Source: Calonectria ilicicola (lineage: Eukaryota > Ascomycota > Sordariomycetes > Hypocreales > Nectriaceae). From it: 64,000 bases of DNA. The notes below the pieces were generated by a model that saw nothing but the letters and a program-made list of their open reading frames with translations, was not told the origin of the DNA and searched no databases. How positions within the stretch are numbered: the first letter of the stretch is position 1; every line of letters begins with the position of its first letter. The stretch spans positions 7,254,001 to 7,318,000 of the forward strand of contig CP085825.1 of the NCBI GenBank assembly GCA_020809705.1. Direction: 5' to 3'. Positions 1 to 11,747 of the stretch are shown piece after piece. The position numbers were made by a program, and so were the translations under genes.

Positions 1-418
1 TTTCATTGAGTCCCTTGTCATTGGATGACAGCCGCCAACGTAATTACCACGTGTGGTGTTACGACCCATTTCCTAACGCTGTCATCAACTAGCCCGCTTA
101 TTCTGTCAAGGAACTCGGCCCCTGTGCTGATCTCACCCACACGAACCGAAGCGCTGGGTGCTGGAGTAACGTTGTGTTGCTGACGAACCTCGACAGCTCA
201 GAGCTCCTTGGATCGCAAAACTCAATTCCATCTGTAGTATGCCACATGTGCTCACATGACCTCTCCCTTTCATTTATCCTCGCTTAATATTCTGGAGTTG
301 ACCTATTTAGACTGCAGTCATGACCCGTTTTTTCTATCCGTGGTTGTCTTAAAAACTAACCTGATCTGTTTTCGGAGTCTTTTAGTTGATTTGCTGCGCA
401 CAGCTAATATACGCTACC
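1..418. other. Intergenic / promoter region of the DHA2 transporter
   Basis: No coding region was recognised. Short open frames here lack family motifs. Near position 53-70 the sequence TGTTACGACCCAT occurs, the same 13 bases that begin the Ty3/gypsy LTR found at 41-50 kb when that LTR is read on the minus strand. It may be an LTR end of another element or chance. The last part is the 5' leader of the transporter gene starting at 419. Confidence 0.4.
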
Positions 419-2216
419 ATGTTCTCAGAAGAAAAGGCCATTGAGGATGAGAAGCCCAAGGCGCCCCCAGCCGTCATTGATGACTCTCAGGCAGAGTCAT
501 CAGGCGACACAGTACAAGAAGGTACAATTACAGAGGATGGAGGTGGTGATAAACCTGTCGTGGATGTCAGATCCAAAGTATCAAGACTAGTAGTAAGTAC
601 AAGCAGCAGTGAATTATCTCTTCAAAGCCCATACTTACTGTACATAGTGGGTTATCATTGTAACCACCATGATGTCGTCGACGTTTCTCTTCGCCCTTGA
701 TAATAGCATCGTCGCTGATGTTCAGCCATCGATTCTTAATAGCCTTGGAGGAGTCGAAAAGCTTGGTTGGCTTGGTGTTGCCTTTGTTCTTGGCTCCTTG
801 TCGACAATTATTTTCTGGGGCAAGATTATGGGCCTGTTCAATGTGAAATGGTCGTACATCACTGCTATTGTTATTTTTGAGGTAGGTAGCGCCATATGTG
901 GCGCGGCACCGACTATGAATGCCCTCATTTTTGGTCGTGCTCTTGCCGGTGTTGGCGGTGCGGGAATGTACGTCGGTTGTTTATCGCTTCTGTCCCTGAC
1001 AACGACTATCCACGAACGTCCGATATATATGGCATCTATCGGATTCACATGGGGCGCTGGAACTGTCCTTGGCCCCATTATTGGTGGAGCATTTGCTGAG
1101 AATCACCATACCACATGGCGCTGGGCGTTTTACATTAATCTCTGTGTTGGTGCTGTATTCGCTCCAGCCTTCCTGTTTCTGCTCCCTTCAAGCGACACGC
1201 AGAAGGGCGTCCCATATGCAACCCGCCTTAAGACGCTAGACTACCTCGGCGTGCTTCTCAACGTCGGCTTTTTGGTGCCATTCATAATGGCCATCAACTT
1301 TGGAGGTACCGTTTACGCCTGGGACAGTGGATCCGAGATTGCGTTATGGGTCGTCTCTGGCGTGGTCTTTGTGCTATTTTGCCTCCAACAGATATTCGCA
1401 TTCGGGAATACCAAGGAAAATCGGCTGTTTCCAGGAGATTTCCTTCGTATGTATGACATGTGGCTTCTCTTCATCTGCATGGCGTGCGCTGCCACCTGTG
1501 TCTTCGTCCCAACTTACTTCATACCTCTCTACTTCCAGTTCGTACGTGGAGACAAAGCACTCGAGGCCGGAGTGCGTCTGTTGCCTTTTATTTGCATTAT
1601 GGTCTTCTGTGCGCTACTGAGCGGCGGTCTGATGACACAATCTGGATATTACATGCCGTGGTTTATGCTGGGAGGCGCCCTGTCCCTGGTTGGTGGTGCG
1701 CTTCTGTTCACGGTCGATAAAGACACCTCAACATCGCGCATGTACGGCTACATAGCAATAACTGGTGCTGGTTCTGGTCTCTACATTCAAGCATCATTTG
1801 CAGTGGCCCAGGCAAAGGTAGCTGCCAACCGAGTTGCCGACGCCGCCGGATTCATCTCTTTTGCCCAGTGTCTAGGAATCACTCTTTCACTGGCGATATC
1901 CAGTTGTGTTTTCCAAAGCCTTGCCTTCGATAACCTAGTCCCTCTTTTCCCCGATGAGCCAGCGGATAAGATCAGAGATATTATCACAGGTACCAGTGGT
2001 GATATTCTTGGCTCTCTCAACGAGGAAATGACGGAGAAAGTGTTGGGTGTCATTATCCACGCCATGAGCCGGACCTATGTTTTGGTGCTTACAGCTGGAG
2101 CGGTGACCGTTGTTTGTGCTGCTGTAATGAAGGTTTGTTCTTGTCTCACTCTTTCTGCTATAACTTCAAATTTGCTAATATTAATCTTATAGAGAGAGAA
2201 GCTCTTTATGCAATAG
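419..2216 (+). CDS. MFS transporter, DHA2 (14-helix) drug/metabolite exporter
   Basis: This is probably a plasma-membrane proton antiporter exporting small toxic molecules or a secondary metabolite. Three exons are proposed: 419-592, 648-2132 and 2193-2216, giving about 560 residues. Both introns (55 and 60 nt) have GTAAGT/GTTTGT donors and TAG acceptors and keep the frame. The N-terminus (about 58 residues) is acidic, hydrophilic and cytosolic. The first helix carries FALDNSIVADVQP, the D1 motif of this family. Further on come FGRALAGVGGAGMY and the antiporter motif C region GAGTVLGPIIGGAF, then TWRWAFYIN and a long run of hydrophobic helices. The start was chosen because ACCATG gives a good context and joins in frame to exon 2. 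No biosynthetic cluster is visible to its right; the left side is outside the window. Substrate cannot be assigned. Loss of the first intron would leave a start at 669 that truncates the N-terminus. Confidence 0.88.
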
Positions 2217-3843
2217 TCCAGCACATTTTCCTTACTTCTATTTAGATGCAAGTGTAAGATTAATTTAGTAGGCGCAAAGAAGTAGCTCCTAGCATAATTA
2301 TTGAGGGGTTTCCCGATTTCTAGTCGTACTTGACCAAAACCAATACATTTTAACGCATGCTCTTTTACATAAATCCTCCAATGTACAATTACTACCTGTA
2401 CAACTAAACTGCCACATGTGAGAGATGATGTCGATCATATATGTATGTGCCTCTCAGCACGCACACTGACTCCGCGGATTTGGGCACATTTGGCCCCGCT
2501 CTAGCGCAGCGCACACCTCCTTGCCGGGGGTCTGTGGTGAAACTCTAGTAAGGAGTCAGCTAATTAGCGCACGTCGGTAGCGCTCAACTCGTGAGTCACA
2601 TTGACTCGAAAGATCGCTGGCAGACCATGGTGTGCTAGCGGGTAGGGTATTTGGCCACCCGTGGTTTTGGGGCATCCCTTACATGAATAAAGCCAAGTGG
2701 AATAAATCCCTTGCCTGGTGAAGCTGGTCAAGGTGGATTCGATCTCACAAATGCACAACAGAAGAGAGCTTCAGATAAAATTTCACGATTACTTGGTTGG
2801 GAAGTCGCTCACCACATGCTCAAGTCGTCGTGAGCACGAAGGCCCTCCCATACACGCGCAGTACCGGAACGATTCAGTGCGCGTTTGTCAGAGCAAATGT
2901 GATCATATCAAGCATAGGGAATCAATACTAATTTCTATGCTGAGCAAAAAATAAATACTCTGTTATAAGCCCAAGGGAAAATCTCCAGCATAAGGAGAAG
3001 TTAATCATCGGGTTTCCTTCTCTGCGTTAGAATTTTGCATAGGAAGGGAATCCTCACTCACTGTGCCTTTTCGCTTCTTGGTTCTGTACTTGCGTTTCGT
3101 AATCACAGGCTGTGGCGTACCTCGAGGTAATAACATTAATAGAGGGAAAAAATATCAAATTGGCAAGTTTGTTAAAATGTTGCCGGTTCAAGGAGGCGGT
3201 GGCAATTGTGAAGTCTGGTCGTTGCTAATATTTAGAACCAACAGCGCTGCAGTAGCTTCGACGCTTAGAGGAGGAGGCGCTGCGTTTCCCTTTCAATCAC
3301 ACGCACTAGCGATTAGCATGCATATCAGTAAGCATACTTTTAGCCAACGACGAGACGATTTCGGACCTACTCACAACCAACTGCATATTCGGCAAAGGGC
3401 GCACATGTTTCATCCGCATTCAAAGCCACGGCGTATTTATCATGGGTCTAGCCCATGATCCTCAACCAACGAGGCATACACGGCGCCTTGTTAAGAACTA
3501 ACTAGAGGATACGCCGAGCCCCAACTTGCGCCAAGGCGTCACAGCCTCTTCGGCAATGATGCTACCAACAAGAAGAGAGTCATGAACGCCACCAACTTCG
3601 GTTAAAGCTTCACTAGCTCCTATGGTAGAAGGCGAGAACAATCAGACAACCCTGCATATCGGCCACGGCCCCGGTGCAGATACGGATGCGAACCGAAAGC
3701 TCCGTGCCCGCTCGGCGCCCAAGGACGGTGACTTCTACTTTGAGCACGGCAGTCTCGTTTCTAGACATCAATGATAAGTTAATCTTTATCAACGGCCAGA
3801 CAGAAATAGACTGGTTAACCAAGCAGGTCGAGTGTTTTTTTTT
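2217..3843. other. Intergenic, no recognisable gene
   Basis: Several short open frames occur (the longest about 131 codons at 3063-3458), but none shows a family motif, convincing introns or a codon bias like the neighbours. Nothing else was recognised in this stretch. Confidence 0.5.
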
Positions 3844-4089
3844 GAGTCTTGCTACGCGCACACAAACATTTTGCTAGGCGCACACATAAAAACATCTACA
3901 TTTAATAGTAAAATAATAAAAAATAAGAATAAAATAAATAATTTTATATATGTTCTAAAATTATTTATAATAAAATAAATTAAGTTTTTAGTATTTTCTT
4001 TCAATATCTTATAATTTCCCAGAAAAGCCCTAGCTAAATAGTTTGATGTATGCACCTAGCAAAATGTATGTGTGCGCGTAGCAAGACTC
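3844..4089. mobile_element. MITE, 246 bp, with 44-bp terminal inverted repeats
   Basis: The left end (3844-3887, starting GAGTCTTGCTACGCGCACAC) and the right end (4046-4089, ending GCGTAGCAAGACTC) are inverted repeats of about 44 bp with three mismatches. The roughly 160-bp centre is extremely A/T rich and non-coding. Each terminal repeat itself contains two similar half-units (TTGCTACGCGCACAC and TTGCTAGGCGCACAC). The element sits between a run of nine T on the left and eight T on the right. This could be an 8-bp or longer target duplication in a T tract, or two independent T tracts. The superfamily cannot be fixed; an 8-bp duplication would fit hAT. Confidence 0.82.
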
Positions 4090-6381
4090 TTTTTTTTCGA
4101 GCAGGCTCAAGTCCCCAAACCCGGGGGCAGCCCATGCGCAGTCACGAATAGAAAGAGGAGAGAAATAGTTTAGATGCAGGTAGATGTATACCTTGGCGTA
4201 TTTTGAAGTCTTGGTGTACGTGCCGGTGCTATCGGTCCGTCATCATCGTGACAGCCAAAATTCGCAAAATTTTGCAGTATGCAAGCTAGAGGGAATTCTC
4301 TGCCTTTTGGTCTCCGCGCAATGAGCGCAAAATATGCCGCGGAGGTTTTAGAGAGGCCGAGTCCCGAAAAGTAGTAAGAAGATCGTCAATACGCGAACGC
4401 CTAATGATCTGCGGACGGACCAGGCGGGATCGTAGGCCAAAAACCTTGACTACACATGGGGAGAAATTTGGATCGGCGAACACAAGGCTTGGATGGAGCT
4501 GCGTATTGTATTCTTTGTTCAATAGCCTTTGTGTCAGCAAAACATGAAACGAGGCCAGATAAGCTGGTCCCGACGCTATGGCAGGAGGAGGAGGAAGCCC
4601 AAGTGTGGGAGAAGGCAAGTATCCCAACAACTCTACAGTCAGTGTGGGTGTTTACGCCGCACAGTGTTCAGGGTTTTCGTATATAAATTTTCATAAAACC
4701 AAGAATGGTGCGATAACTATCGAGCTTGGCGTCGCCGGCAGGGTGGGATCTGGGTGTGCACAAAAACGTGGTTGACAGATGAAGGCCGCCCACCCACGTG
4801 TCGAGCCCTTGATGTGGGGTAAAGGCAACGAACGATAGATAGCCGGGCCCCCGGCACGCAATAAACGAGTGAACGAGCAGCTACTGCGTAGAAAAGGGGA
4901 CTATTTTCGGGGACCAAGAAGCGAGCTGATGCGGGAGCCTCGGGCGCGGGCCACACTCCAGACGGAGAGCTAGCGCGGGGCCACATTGAGCACGACATGG
5001 CTGGTGGGCGCAGGGGCCCTGGAGGCTATTGTTGATCCTTTTAACTATGGCCAGGGAGTTATGGTCTATGCTTCTCCACAGCATCCCTGAGGGCGCAAGC
5101 TCTGCCACGTTGAGTGCGAGGCAACTAGACCACGCGAGGATCGTCATTTGCCACCGGCTCCGAAGAATAGTTGCTCCGGGCGGCCATTGGGGGAAAACAT
5201 TCAGTTAGTTGTTGGTGATCGTCAGGGCTCGGGAGGGAGGAAAGCGCCGTCCCCGGAACCGGGGTTAGGAGTTGGTGACGGACATAGCTCATAGTGTCTA
5301 CTGTATACAATAATAGTTGCTGTGGCTTACTCAGTCAACTCCCCGCTCGGTCATCTATCCCTACACTGAATCATGCTCCCCGCTGTGCCCCTCCGGTTGA
5401 GTTGAAGTCGAGCGACTATTGTTATTGCCACCGAAACTCAATAACGACTCAACTGCGCCAACGCCTTTTTTTTATTGAACCCTTGTTCAATAGCCGCAGG
5501 TCTTGGCGTATATGCAATCGAAGGGACGCGCCAGCCTGATGCTTGCCACGTGCAGGACGAAATAATTCCTCGACTTGGAGGATTTCTTTTGCTTCTAGAT
5601 CATTTCGTGCATTAACATGGCAGCGGTCAATGAGCCCAAAACAGCAGTTGCCTTGTGTAGCACCCGGCTTATCTCTTATAAATTTAAGGTTTTCTATACC
5701 AGAAAGGATAGAGGCACCGGGCAGTGGGGACTGTGGGCTGACGACCCATGGCGAGGACGTCACCAGATGGGCAATGATCGGCCATTGTCATTGGCCCGAC
5801 TACTTACACCACAGCTATCGTAACTTTTTGAATTTTCGTCGAAATTAGCTATACCTTATTTTGGGGATTATTCTTTTCGTACCACTTTTTTTTTATTGTT
5901 TTTTTCCACATGGCCGCTATCTCGCAACTAGTCAATCGCTTCCACATGGCGGAGGAGAGCACCGCACGATGCACCACCACGATCACGCATTGGATCTATG
6001 TGCTAAGCGAGCGAGAAAGGGGCAGCTCGATCCTTTCACCGGCATTATAAACCGATCGCGTATGCAAAAGTGGGGCTCACCAGCTCCTTCAGGAACGTCA
6101 TTTCTCTCGCATTAAGCTTCCAGGCCATCCGCTGTCTAATTAACAACCCTGGCCCTTGCTCAGGTAGCCCTCCGAGGGAACCGTAGGCCCGCGGCACGCC
6201 AGAATTCAAGCTTTCAAGTTATTTTCGGCGGGGTTGTTTTGATGAGGGTATTGACCGGGGCCATATTTCGTGGTCTATGGCAGCAGATGCGAAATCTTTA
6301 TAAAGATGCCGACACTAGCTCCTCTAGACTATCTATTATCCAGGCGAGCATAGTCGTTTGTTTGTTTCTTCGTTGTTCATC
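4090..6381. other. Intergenic, then promoter of the GMC oxidoreductase
   Basis: No supported gene. Overlapping short open frames on both strands between 4.3 and 6.1 kb are compositional and show no domain. The last 300 bases are the promoter of the oxidoreductase that starts at 6382. Confidence 0.45.
6299..6304 (+). promoter_or_regulatory. TATA box of the GMC oxidoreductase gene
   Basis: TATAAA lies 78 bases upstream of the ATG at 6382, at a usual spacing for a fungal TATA element with a short leader. Seen in sequence; function inferred. Confidence 0.5.
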
Positions 6382-8495
6382 ATGGCTGGTTTCAAGGGTT
6401 CCGTCGTGGCCACTTTAATCTCTTTCCATGCCGCTCTTGCAGCGGCTACTGCCAACCCAAGCACCCTGCGCAAGTCGTATGACTTCGTTGTCGTTGGTGC
6501 TGGTGCCGCTGGTCTTACTGTCGCGAACCGCTTGAGTGAGGATGATGGTAAGAGTCTATCGCGCATGCATGCATACACCTTTGCTGACATATTCCTTCAG
6601 ACAGGACTGTCCTGGTCATCGAGGCTGGTGACTTGTGAGTTTAAGAACCATTGATGCGAACAGAAAATTATCAACTAACACACGGAAGCGACCTTGAAGA
6701 AGACTACATGACCATCCCAGGTCTTGCTGGCGGTGCCGTCGGAACCAAGTATGACTGGAACACCACATACCTTGCGACCACCTCGGTCAACAACCGCAGC
6801 GTCTCCATTCCCCAGGGCAAGGTTGTTGGTGGTTCAACAAAGCTGAACCGAATGGGTTTCCCTCGTGGATCCAAGTCTGATTACGATCGTTGGTCAGAGC
6901 TCGGAAACTCTGGTTGGGACTGGGCTTCATTGCTGCCTTACTTCAAGAAGAGCGAGAACTTCACCATCCCCAAAAGCGCCGTGACCTCAGAGTACAACGT
7001 CACCTATGCTTCTCTGTACCATGGCTACTCAGGCCACATCCACTCGAGCTACTCGCCCTACTTCTGGCCTTCAACCGGTAAGACTTTGGAATCAAGTGAA
7101 GGGATTGTCAAAATGTGAGCTGACAGGTTTTCTCCAGAGAACTTCATCAACGGAATGGACGAGATGGATATTACTCAGTCCATTGACCAGGCCAACGGTC
7201 AGGCCTATGGTGGATTCTTCTGCCCCAAGAGCCAGAACCCCGACACCGCCAGCCGATCTTCCGCTCAGGATTACTACACTGCCGCTTCCAGCCGCTCCAA
7301 CCTCGACATCATCACTGGCAGCACCGTGACCCGAATTGTCTCCCAGAAGAACGGCAGCACCGTCCGCGTTACTGGTGTTGAGGTGAGTTTTTTTGACTCC
7401 GAAATGTAGGAAAACACACTAATGTAGAGAAATGTAGTTCGCTACCGCCAAGGGCGCCAAGGTCCAGTCCGTAGGTGTCAAGCGGGAGGCCATCCTGGCC
7501 GCTGGAACCCTCCACACCCCCCAGATCCTCCAGGTCTCTGGATTTGGTGACTCCGCCCATCTTAAGAGCATCAACGTTTCCACCGTCGTCGACCTGCCCG
7601 GTGTCGGCCAGAACCTCCACGACCACGTCATGCTTACCATCGTCAGCACCATCAACTCCACCGTTGTGCTATCAGCCCTCTCCAGCAACGCCACCTTTTA
7701 CGCCGAGGCTCTGGCCGAGTACCAGAAGAGCAAGACCGGTCCCCTCGCCACCACCACTGGTGACTTCATCGGTTTCCTTCCTCTGGTTAACTACACCGAT
7801 GCTGCCCAGACCATCTACAACACCGCCGCTGCTCAGGACGGCACTGCTTACCTGCCCTCCGACACCCCCTCCGAGGTCGTTGCTGGCTACAAGAAGCAGC
7901 AATCCGTTCTCAACTCCAAGCTTCTCAAGACCGACTCCGCCCCTCTTGAGATCATCTGGCTCGATGGTTCCATCACCCTGGGTCTTGAGCACCCTTACTC
8001 CCGAGGATCCGTCAAGGCTGTCTCCTCCAGCATCTTCGACACTGCCGTCGCTGATGCTGGCTTCCTCAGCAACCCTCTCGATGTTACCCTTCTGATTGAG
8101 GGAATCAAGTGGGCCCGCAAGCTGTCCCAGACCTCCGCTATCCAGGCCATCGGCTCCACCGAGGTCCTTCCCGGAGCCAGCGTGACCAGCGATGAGGACC
8201 TTGAGGACTACATCCGCTCCAACTCCGGCACTGTGTACCACCCCGCTGGTACCGCCAAGATTGGCAGCCTCGCAGAGGGTGGTGTTGTTGATGCCAACCT
8301 CAAGGTTCACGGAGTTACTGGCCTCCGAGTAGTTGACTGCAGTGTCATTCCTCTGCTCCCCGCCACTCACACTATGACCACCGTGTACGCCATCGCTGAG
8401 AAGGTAGGCCGAATATCCCCAATGTACTATTGTGAACAATCTTGCTAACGAATATACAGGCTGCGGACATTATTAAGCTGGCTAACATCCTGTAA
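6382..8495 (+). CDS. Secreted GMC-family FAD oxidoreductase
   Basis: A flavoenzyme of the glucose-methanol-choline family, which oxidises alcohols or sugars and usually passes electrons to O2 or quinones; the substrate is unknown. Six exons: 6382-6547, 6601-6634, 6689-7077, 7138-7382, 7438-8403 and 8460-8495, with introns of 53-60 nt, giving 611 residues, the usual family length. A signal peptide (about residues 1-22, hydrophobic and Ala-rich) is followed by the dinucleotide motif VVVGAGAAGLTVANRL and VLVIEAGD. GKVVGGSTKLNRMGFPRG is the GMC signature 1 region and GTLHTPQILQVSGFG is signature 2. The catalytic pair is His546 (VYHPAGT) and His589 (PATHTMTT), 43 residues apart as in glucose oxidase. 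Many N-glycosylation sequons (NTT, NRS, NFT, NVT, NST, NAT) fit secretion. The last exons show strong C-ending codon bias, suggesting good expression. Confidence 0.9.
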
Positions 8496-10034
8496 ATGGG
8501 TCAACCAGAGTAAATATTAAGAACTACATATATGAGTATTTCGTTTCTTTGTACAAACGGTTTAGAAGTAATTGTAATGTTTGAGGTCAATACTATATAT
8601 ACCATATAGAAATACAAAGATTATTTCGATTGGACATACTGAAGTCTGTGCCAAATACCGTTTAGTGCAATTGTGACCAAGGATCATTCGCGTCAGATGT
8701 ACGTGGAAACAATTTTTCCGCAACGCGCCAATGGGGATACTTTGACTAGTAACTTGTTGGGAAAAAGATTTACGTGGGATGATCGTTGGTAGTAGCTCCG
8801 CAGAAGCTAACCAAGGATCTCGATCGTTTGCTTGTCCCCGCAGCCAGCTGGAGATCTTCTTTGGATTAAATATACAGGGTTCCTATGACTGAACTCATCG
8901 CAGCTATCGGGTTGGTATTAACTTTGTCTAAGCGTAATGAGTCTTAAAATAGAAGTGGACGAGGCTTTGCGTCCATTAGATGTCGTTTAGTTGTATAGGA
9001 AACCAACTCCTATTAGATAATTAGTGTACTATTATTAGGTTGGATACGAAAGCTGTGGTCGTTATGATTTCTGCCCCTCACGATTTCATTCGTGTACTTT
9101 TGGAGATTCCGTTTGAGCTACCCCGCCTAGAACACATCTAGCGTTACAATGAAAAAATAAATACCCCACGATTACGGACGAAAATAAGATTGATTAATGC
9201 AGGGCTTTGGGAAGACTAGTACGGTACAATTGCTAAACTCAATTGCCGTGAGACGACTAACGGCTAAATTCGAACCATTCACCCTATAGCACAAGACCTA
9301 AGACTTGGACAGGGGTGTCGTGGCAGGCGAGAAATGAGCGTAGCATCACATGAGGAATCGCTCATGCGAAATTCCGGGTCGGCTTGGCGCCTGACAGACC
9401 ATGCCCCTCAGTGTAAACCAACTGGTGATCAGGATATGTCAACGCTATCTAGTGACGCCTCCGCAACAAAAAATGGCAGCATTTTGTGTATTGGAGCGCT
9501 TCAGGTGCCGGAGACGCGGCCACCAAAAAGCGGAGCCGAATCATCCGCATACCAAATGCTGAAACAAAACACCCCCGCCAAAGACAGGGACTACGTAGAT
9601 TAAACAAGACTAAAGTTACAGTGCACGCGGCGCACATTGGTGGGAAATCGGGCTTTTGGTGGGCCACCCAGCGGGTTCCTTCAGCATGTTTCGCGCTGAT
9701 CATGACACATTCTCGTGGAAGTGCTCCGTTTCAAATGAATTGCAACGCTGCGCTGGTGGTAGCGGCCCAGAAAGGCAAATAACCTCCCGTGTCCCGAAGT
9801 TGCGGGACCGGATTTGGAAACTTTACCGTAATTGGAGGAAGAACCTGTGTAGGAGTGGAAGTGGACAATTCAATGCGAAAGATATATAGATCAATTGATT
9901 GCCGGCTTCATTTGTCTTGAGTTCTTCATCAAGCTCTTCTGTTCAGCGCTCAAGCAATCTTATTTCCAAACCGCTGGCCGAGTTTGTGTTTCTTATTCCA
10001 GCCCACCTCGTCTTCCCAATATAACCGATTCACC
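8496..10034. other. Intergenic region and GH12 promoter
   Basis: The 3' flank of the oxidoreductase is followed by about 1.4 kb with no supported gene. A TATA-like TATATAGA is at 9883-9890, about 145 bases before the GH12 start codon; the leader after it is pyrimidine rich. Confidence 0.5.
9883..9890 (+). promoter_or_regulatory. TATA-like element of the GH12 gene
   Basis: TATATAGA lies 145 bases upstream of the ATG at 10035. It is the only good TATA candidate in the proximal promoter. Weak evidence: motif and position only. Confidence 0.35.
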
Positions 10035-10894
10035 ATGAAGTTCACGTACCTCGCCTCGACCCTGCTGGCAACTCTTGCTGCTGCTACACCTACTCCCACG
10101 ACTCTCGAGAAGCGTGCTACCACCTGGTGCGACAGCTGGGGCTCGCTCGCGACTGGCGGATTCACCATCTACCACAACAACTGGGGTGCTGCCCAGGCTA
10201 CTTCCGGTTCCCAATGCACCACATTTGACTCGATCAACTCGGGCTCTGTTGTCTGGTCGACTTCATGGACCTGGGCTGGAGGCTCTAGCTCTGTCAAGTC
10301 ATACTCGAACGTCGCCCTGGAGAACGTCAACAAGAAGCTCTCGGACATTAGCTCTATTCCTTCCACCTGGTCTTGGAGGTAAGTTGGTTGGCGAAGATTT
10401 GTGTCGTTTTTAGTAGATAGAATGCTAATATCATTGGTAGCTACACCGGATCGAGCATCGTCGCAAACGTTGCTTACGATCTCTGGCTTGCCCCCTCCGT
10501 TGGTGCCAGCAACACCTACGAAATCATGATCTGGGTCGGCGCTTTCGGTGGTGCAGGCCCCATCTCCAGCACTGGATCGACCATTGCTACCCCCACCATT
10601 GCTGGTTCTTCGTGGAAGCTTTACTACGGCAAGAACGGCGACGTCAACGTCTACTCCTTCGTTGCTTCAAGCAACATTGCTAGCTTCAACGGCGACCTGA
10701 ACCTGTTCTTCAAGTACCTCACCAGCAACCAGGGTGTGAGCACCAGCTCGGTTGCCACCAGTCTCCAGGCTGGAACTGAGCCCTTCACTGGTAAGCTATC
10801 CTAACTCAAACTCGCCGTGGGAAATTTTTACTAACAATGAAAAGGCTCCAACGCTGTCCTCAAGACCTCGGGCTACACTATTTCCGTCAAATAA
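10035..10894 (+). CDS. Secreted GH12 endo-beta-1,4-glucanase / xyloglucanase
   Basis: A single-domain glycoside hydrolase family 12 enzyme that cuts beta-1,4-glucans (cellulose, beta-glucan or xyloglucan) outside the cell. Three exons: 10035-10378, 10441-10790 and 10845-10894, introns 62 and 54 nt, 247 residues, typical for GH12 without a carbohydrate-binding module. The signal peptide covers about residues 1-18, and a Lys-Arg at 26-27 (TLEKR) looks like a Kex2 propeptide cut. The mature part starts near TTWCDSWGS. The nucleophile is Glu142 in TYEIMIWVGAFGG and the acid/base is Glu228 in AGTEPFTG; the 86-residue spacing fits the family. The conserved WTWAGG and YDLWLAPS segments are present. 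The frame is uninterrupted and the codon use strongly biased to C-ending codons, so the gene is probably functional. Exact substrate preference cannot be read from sequence. Confidence 0.94.
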
Positions 10895-11662
10895 ATATTT
10901 TCCCCATTACTCTAGATTTTAGAGATTAAAAAAGTAATAAAGAGATGAAGCTGGTGTCTTCAATTAATTGTGTGGCCCTGGAACGTGATTGCTCCGAATA
11001 ACCTTGAATTGAACCTTTGTACCTGGTGTGTTTTACAAACAGGGATGGTCGATGTTCTCAGGAAGATCAAGTGATTAAGAATCAACTTAAATTTTGTTCC
11101 CTGTATCAGACGCGCCAAGGAGCAAATATGATTTGAGGAAAATTTCCCGATCGCCAACGAAATAAATTGGCGGGAGCGGATAATGCTAGCGTGAAACAAT
11201 GAGAAACGCCACTAACAAAGCATGATCAAGACCGGAGAAAAAACCCAACTGGATATTTCTGACACGAAATTTAATGATCTTAAGAAATGCATGAAATGAT
11301 TTGAGTCATATTTTATCTTTTGCAGTTTGGGGAGGGAGCAGCTCATGGTAGGTGGCGGGCGCAAGGCATATCACCACAGCATCTTGCGACTCATCTTTTG
11401 CCCGATCGTAGCCTGAGAAATGATGCAAAGAATGACAAAGAGAGGATAGATTACTCTACCGCGAAGAGAATTTAGGGAAAGGTTGATATTGTTAGGCTGA
11501 TATTGTATCCTATGACCTGATGCCTCACGAGAATGGGTTTAAAATTTAGGAGGCATTCCCCCATACTGGGGTTGGCATAAACCTACATCTGGTGGACTGC
11601 ATCCATCGTTGCGCGTATAGCTCCCGAGCGGAGCAATCCCCAGCACAACATTCGACGCAAAC
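10895..11662. other. Intergenic, nothing recognised
   Basis: This is the 3' flank of the GH12 gene, with an AATAAA-like stretch near 10894-10940, followed by sequence with no supported coding region up to the tRNA-like gene. Confidence 0.4.
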
Positions 11663-11747
11663 GTCGCTCTCGTCTAGTGGTTAGGACATTTCGTTGTGGT
11701 CGTTTGAGCATCCCGAGAAAACCTGTGTTCGATTCACAGGAGGTTAG
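11663..11747 (+). tRNA. tRNA-His(GUG)-like gene with intron, probably a pseudogene
   Basis: The D arm reads GTCT-AGTGGTTA-GGAC. The anticodon stem TTTCG pairs with CGAGA, and the loop holds GTG followed one base later by a proposed 14-nt intron (about 11700-11713), the normal tRNA intron site. The T arm is CTGTG-TTCGATT-CACAG. A-box and B-box promoter motifs are both intact. However, the acceptor strands (GTCGCTC and GAGGTTA) pair at only the three innermost positions, and there is no T-run terminator close downstream. It therefore looks like a decayed tRNA-His copy or a tRNA-derived head of a SINE. Fold assigned by eye. Confidence 0.42.

Noticed and set aside
3063..3458. 131-codon plus-strand frame
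   Set aside because: No domain, no conserved pattern, flanked by stop-rich sequence.
7672..8439. Long antisense open frame (255 codons) over the GMC oxidoreductase, and similar frames at 7475-8095
   Set aside because: They mirror the C-ending codon bias of the real gene on the other strand or frame; composition is Gly/Ser/Val or Pro/Ser rich with no family motif.
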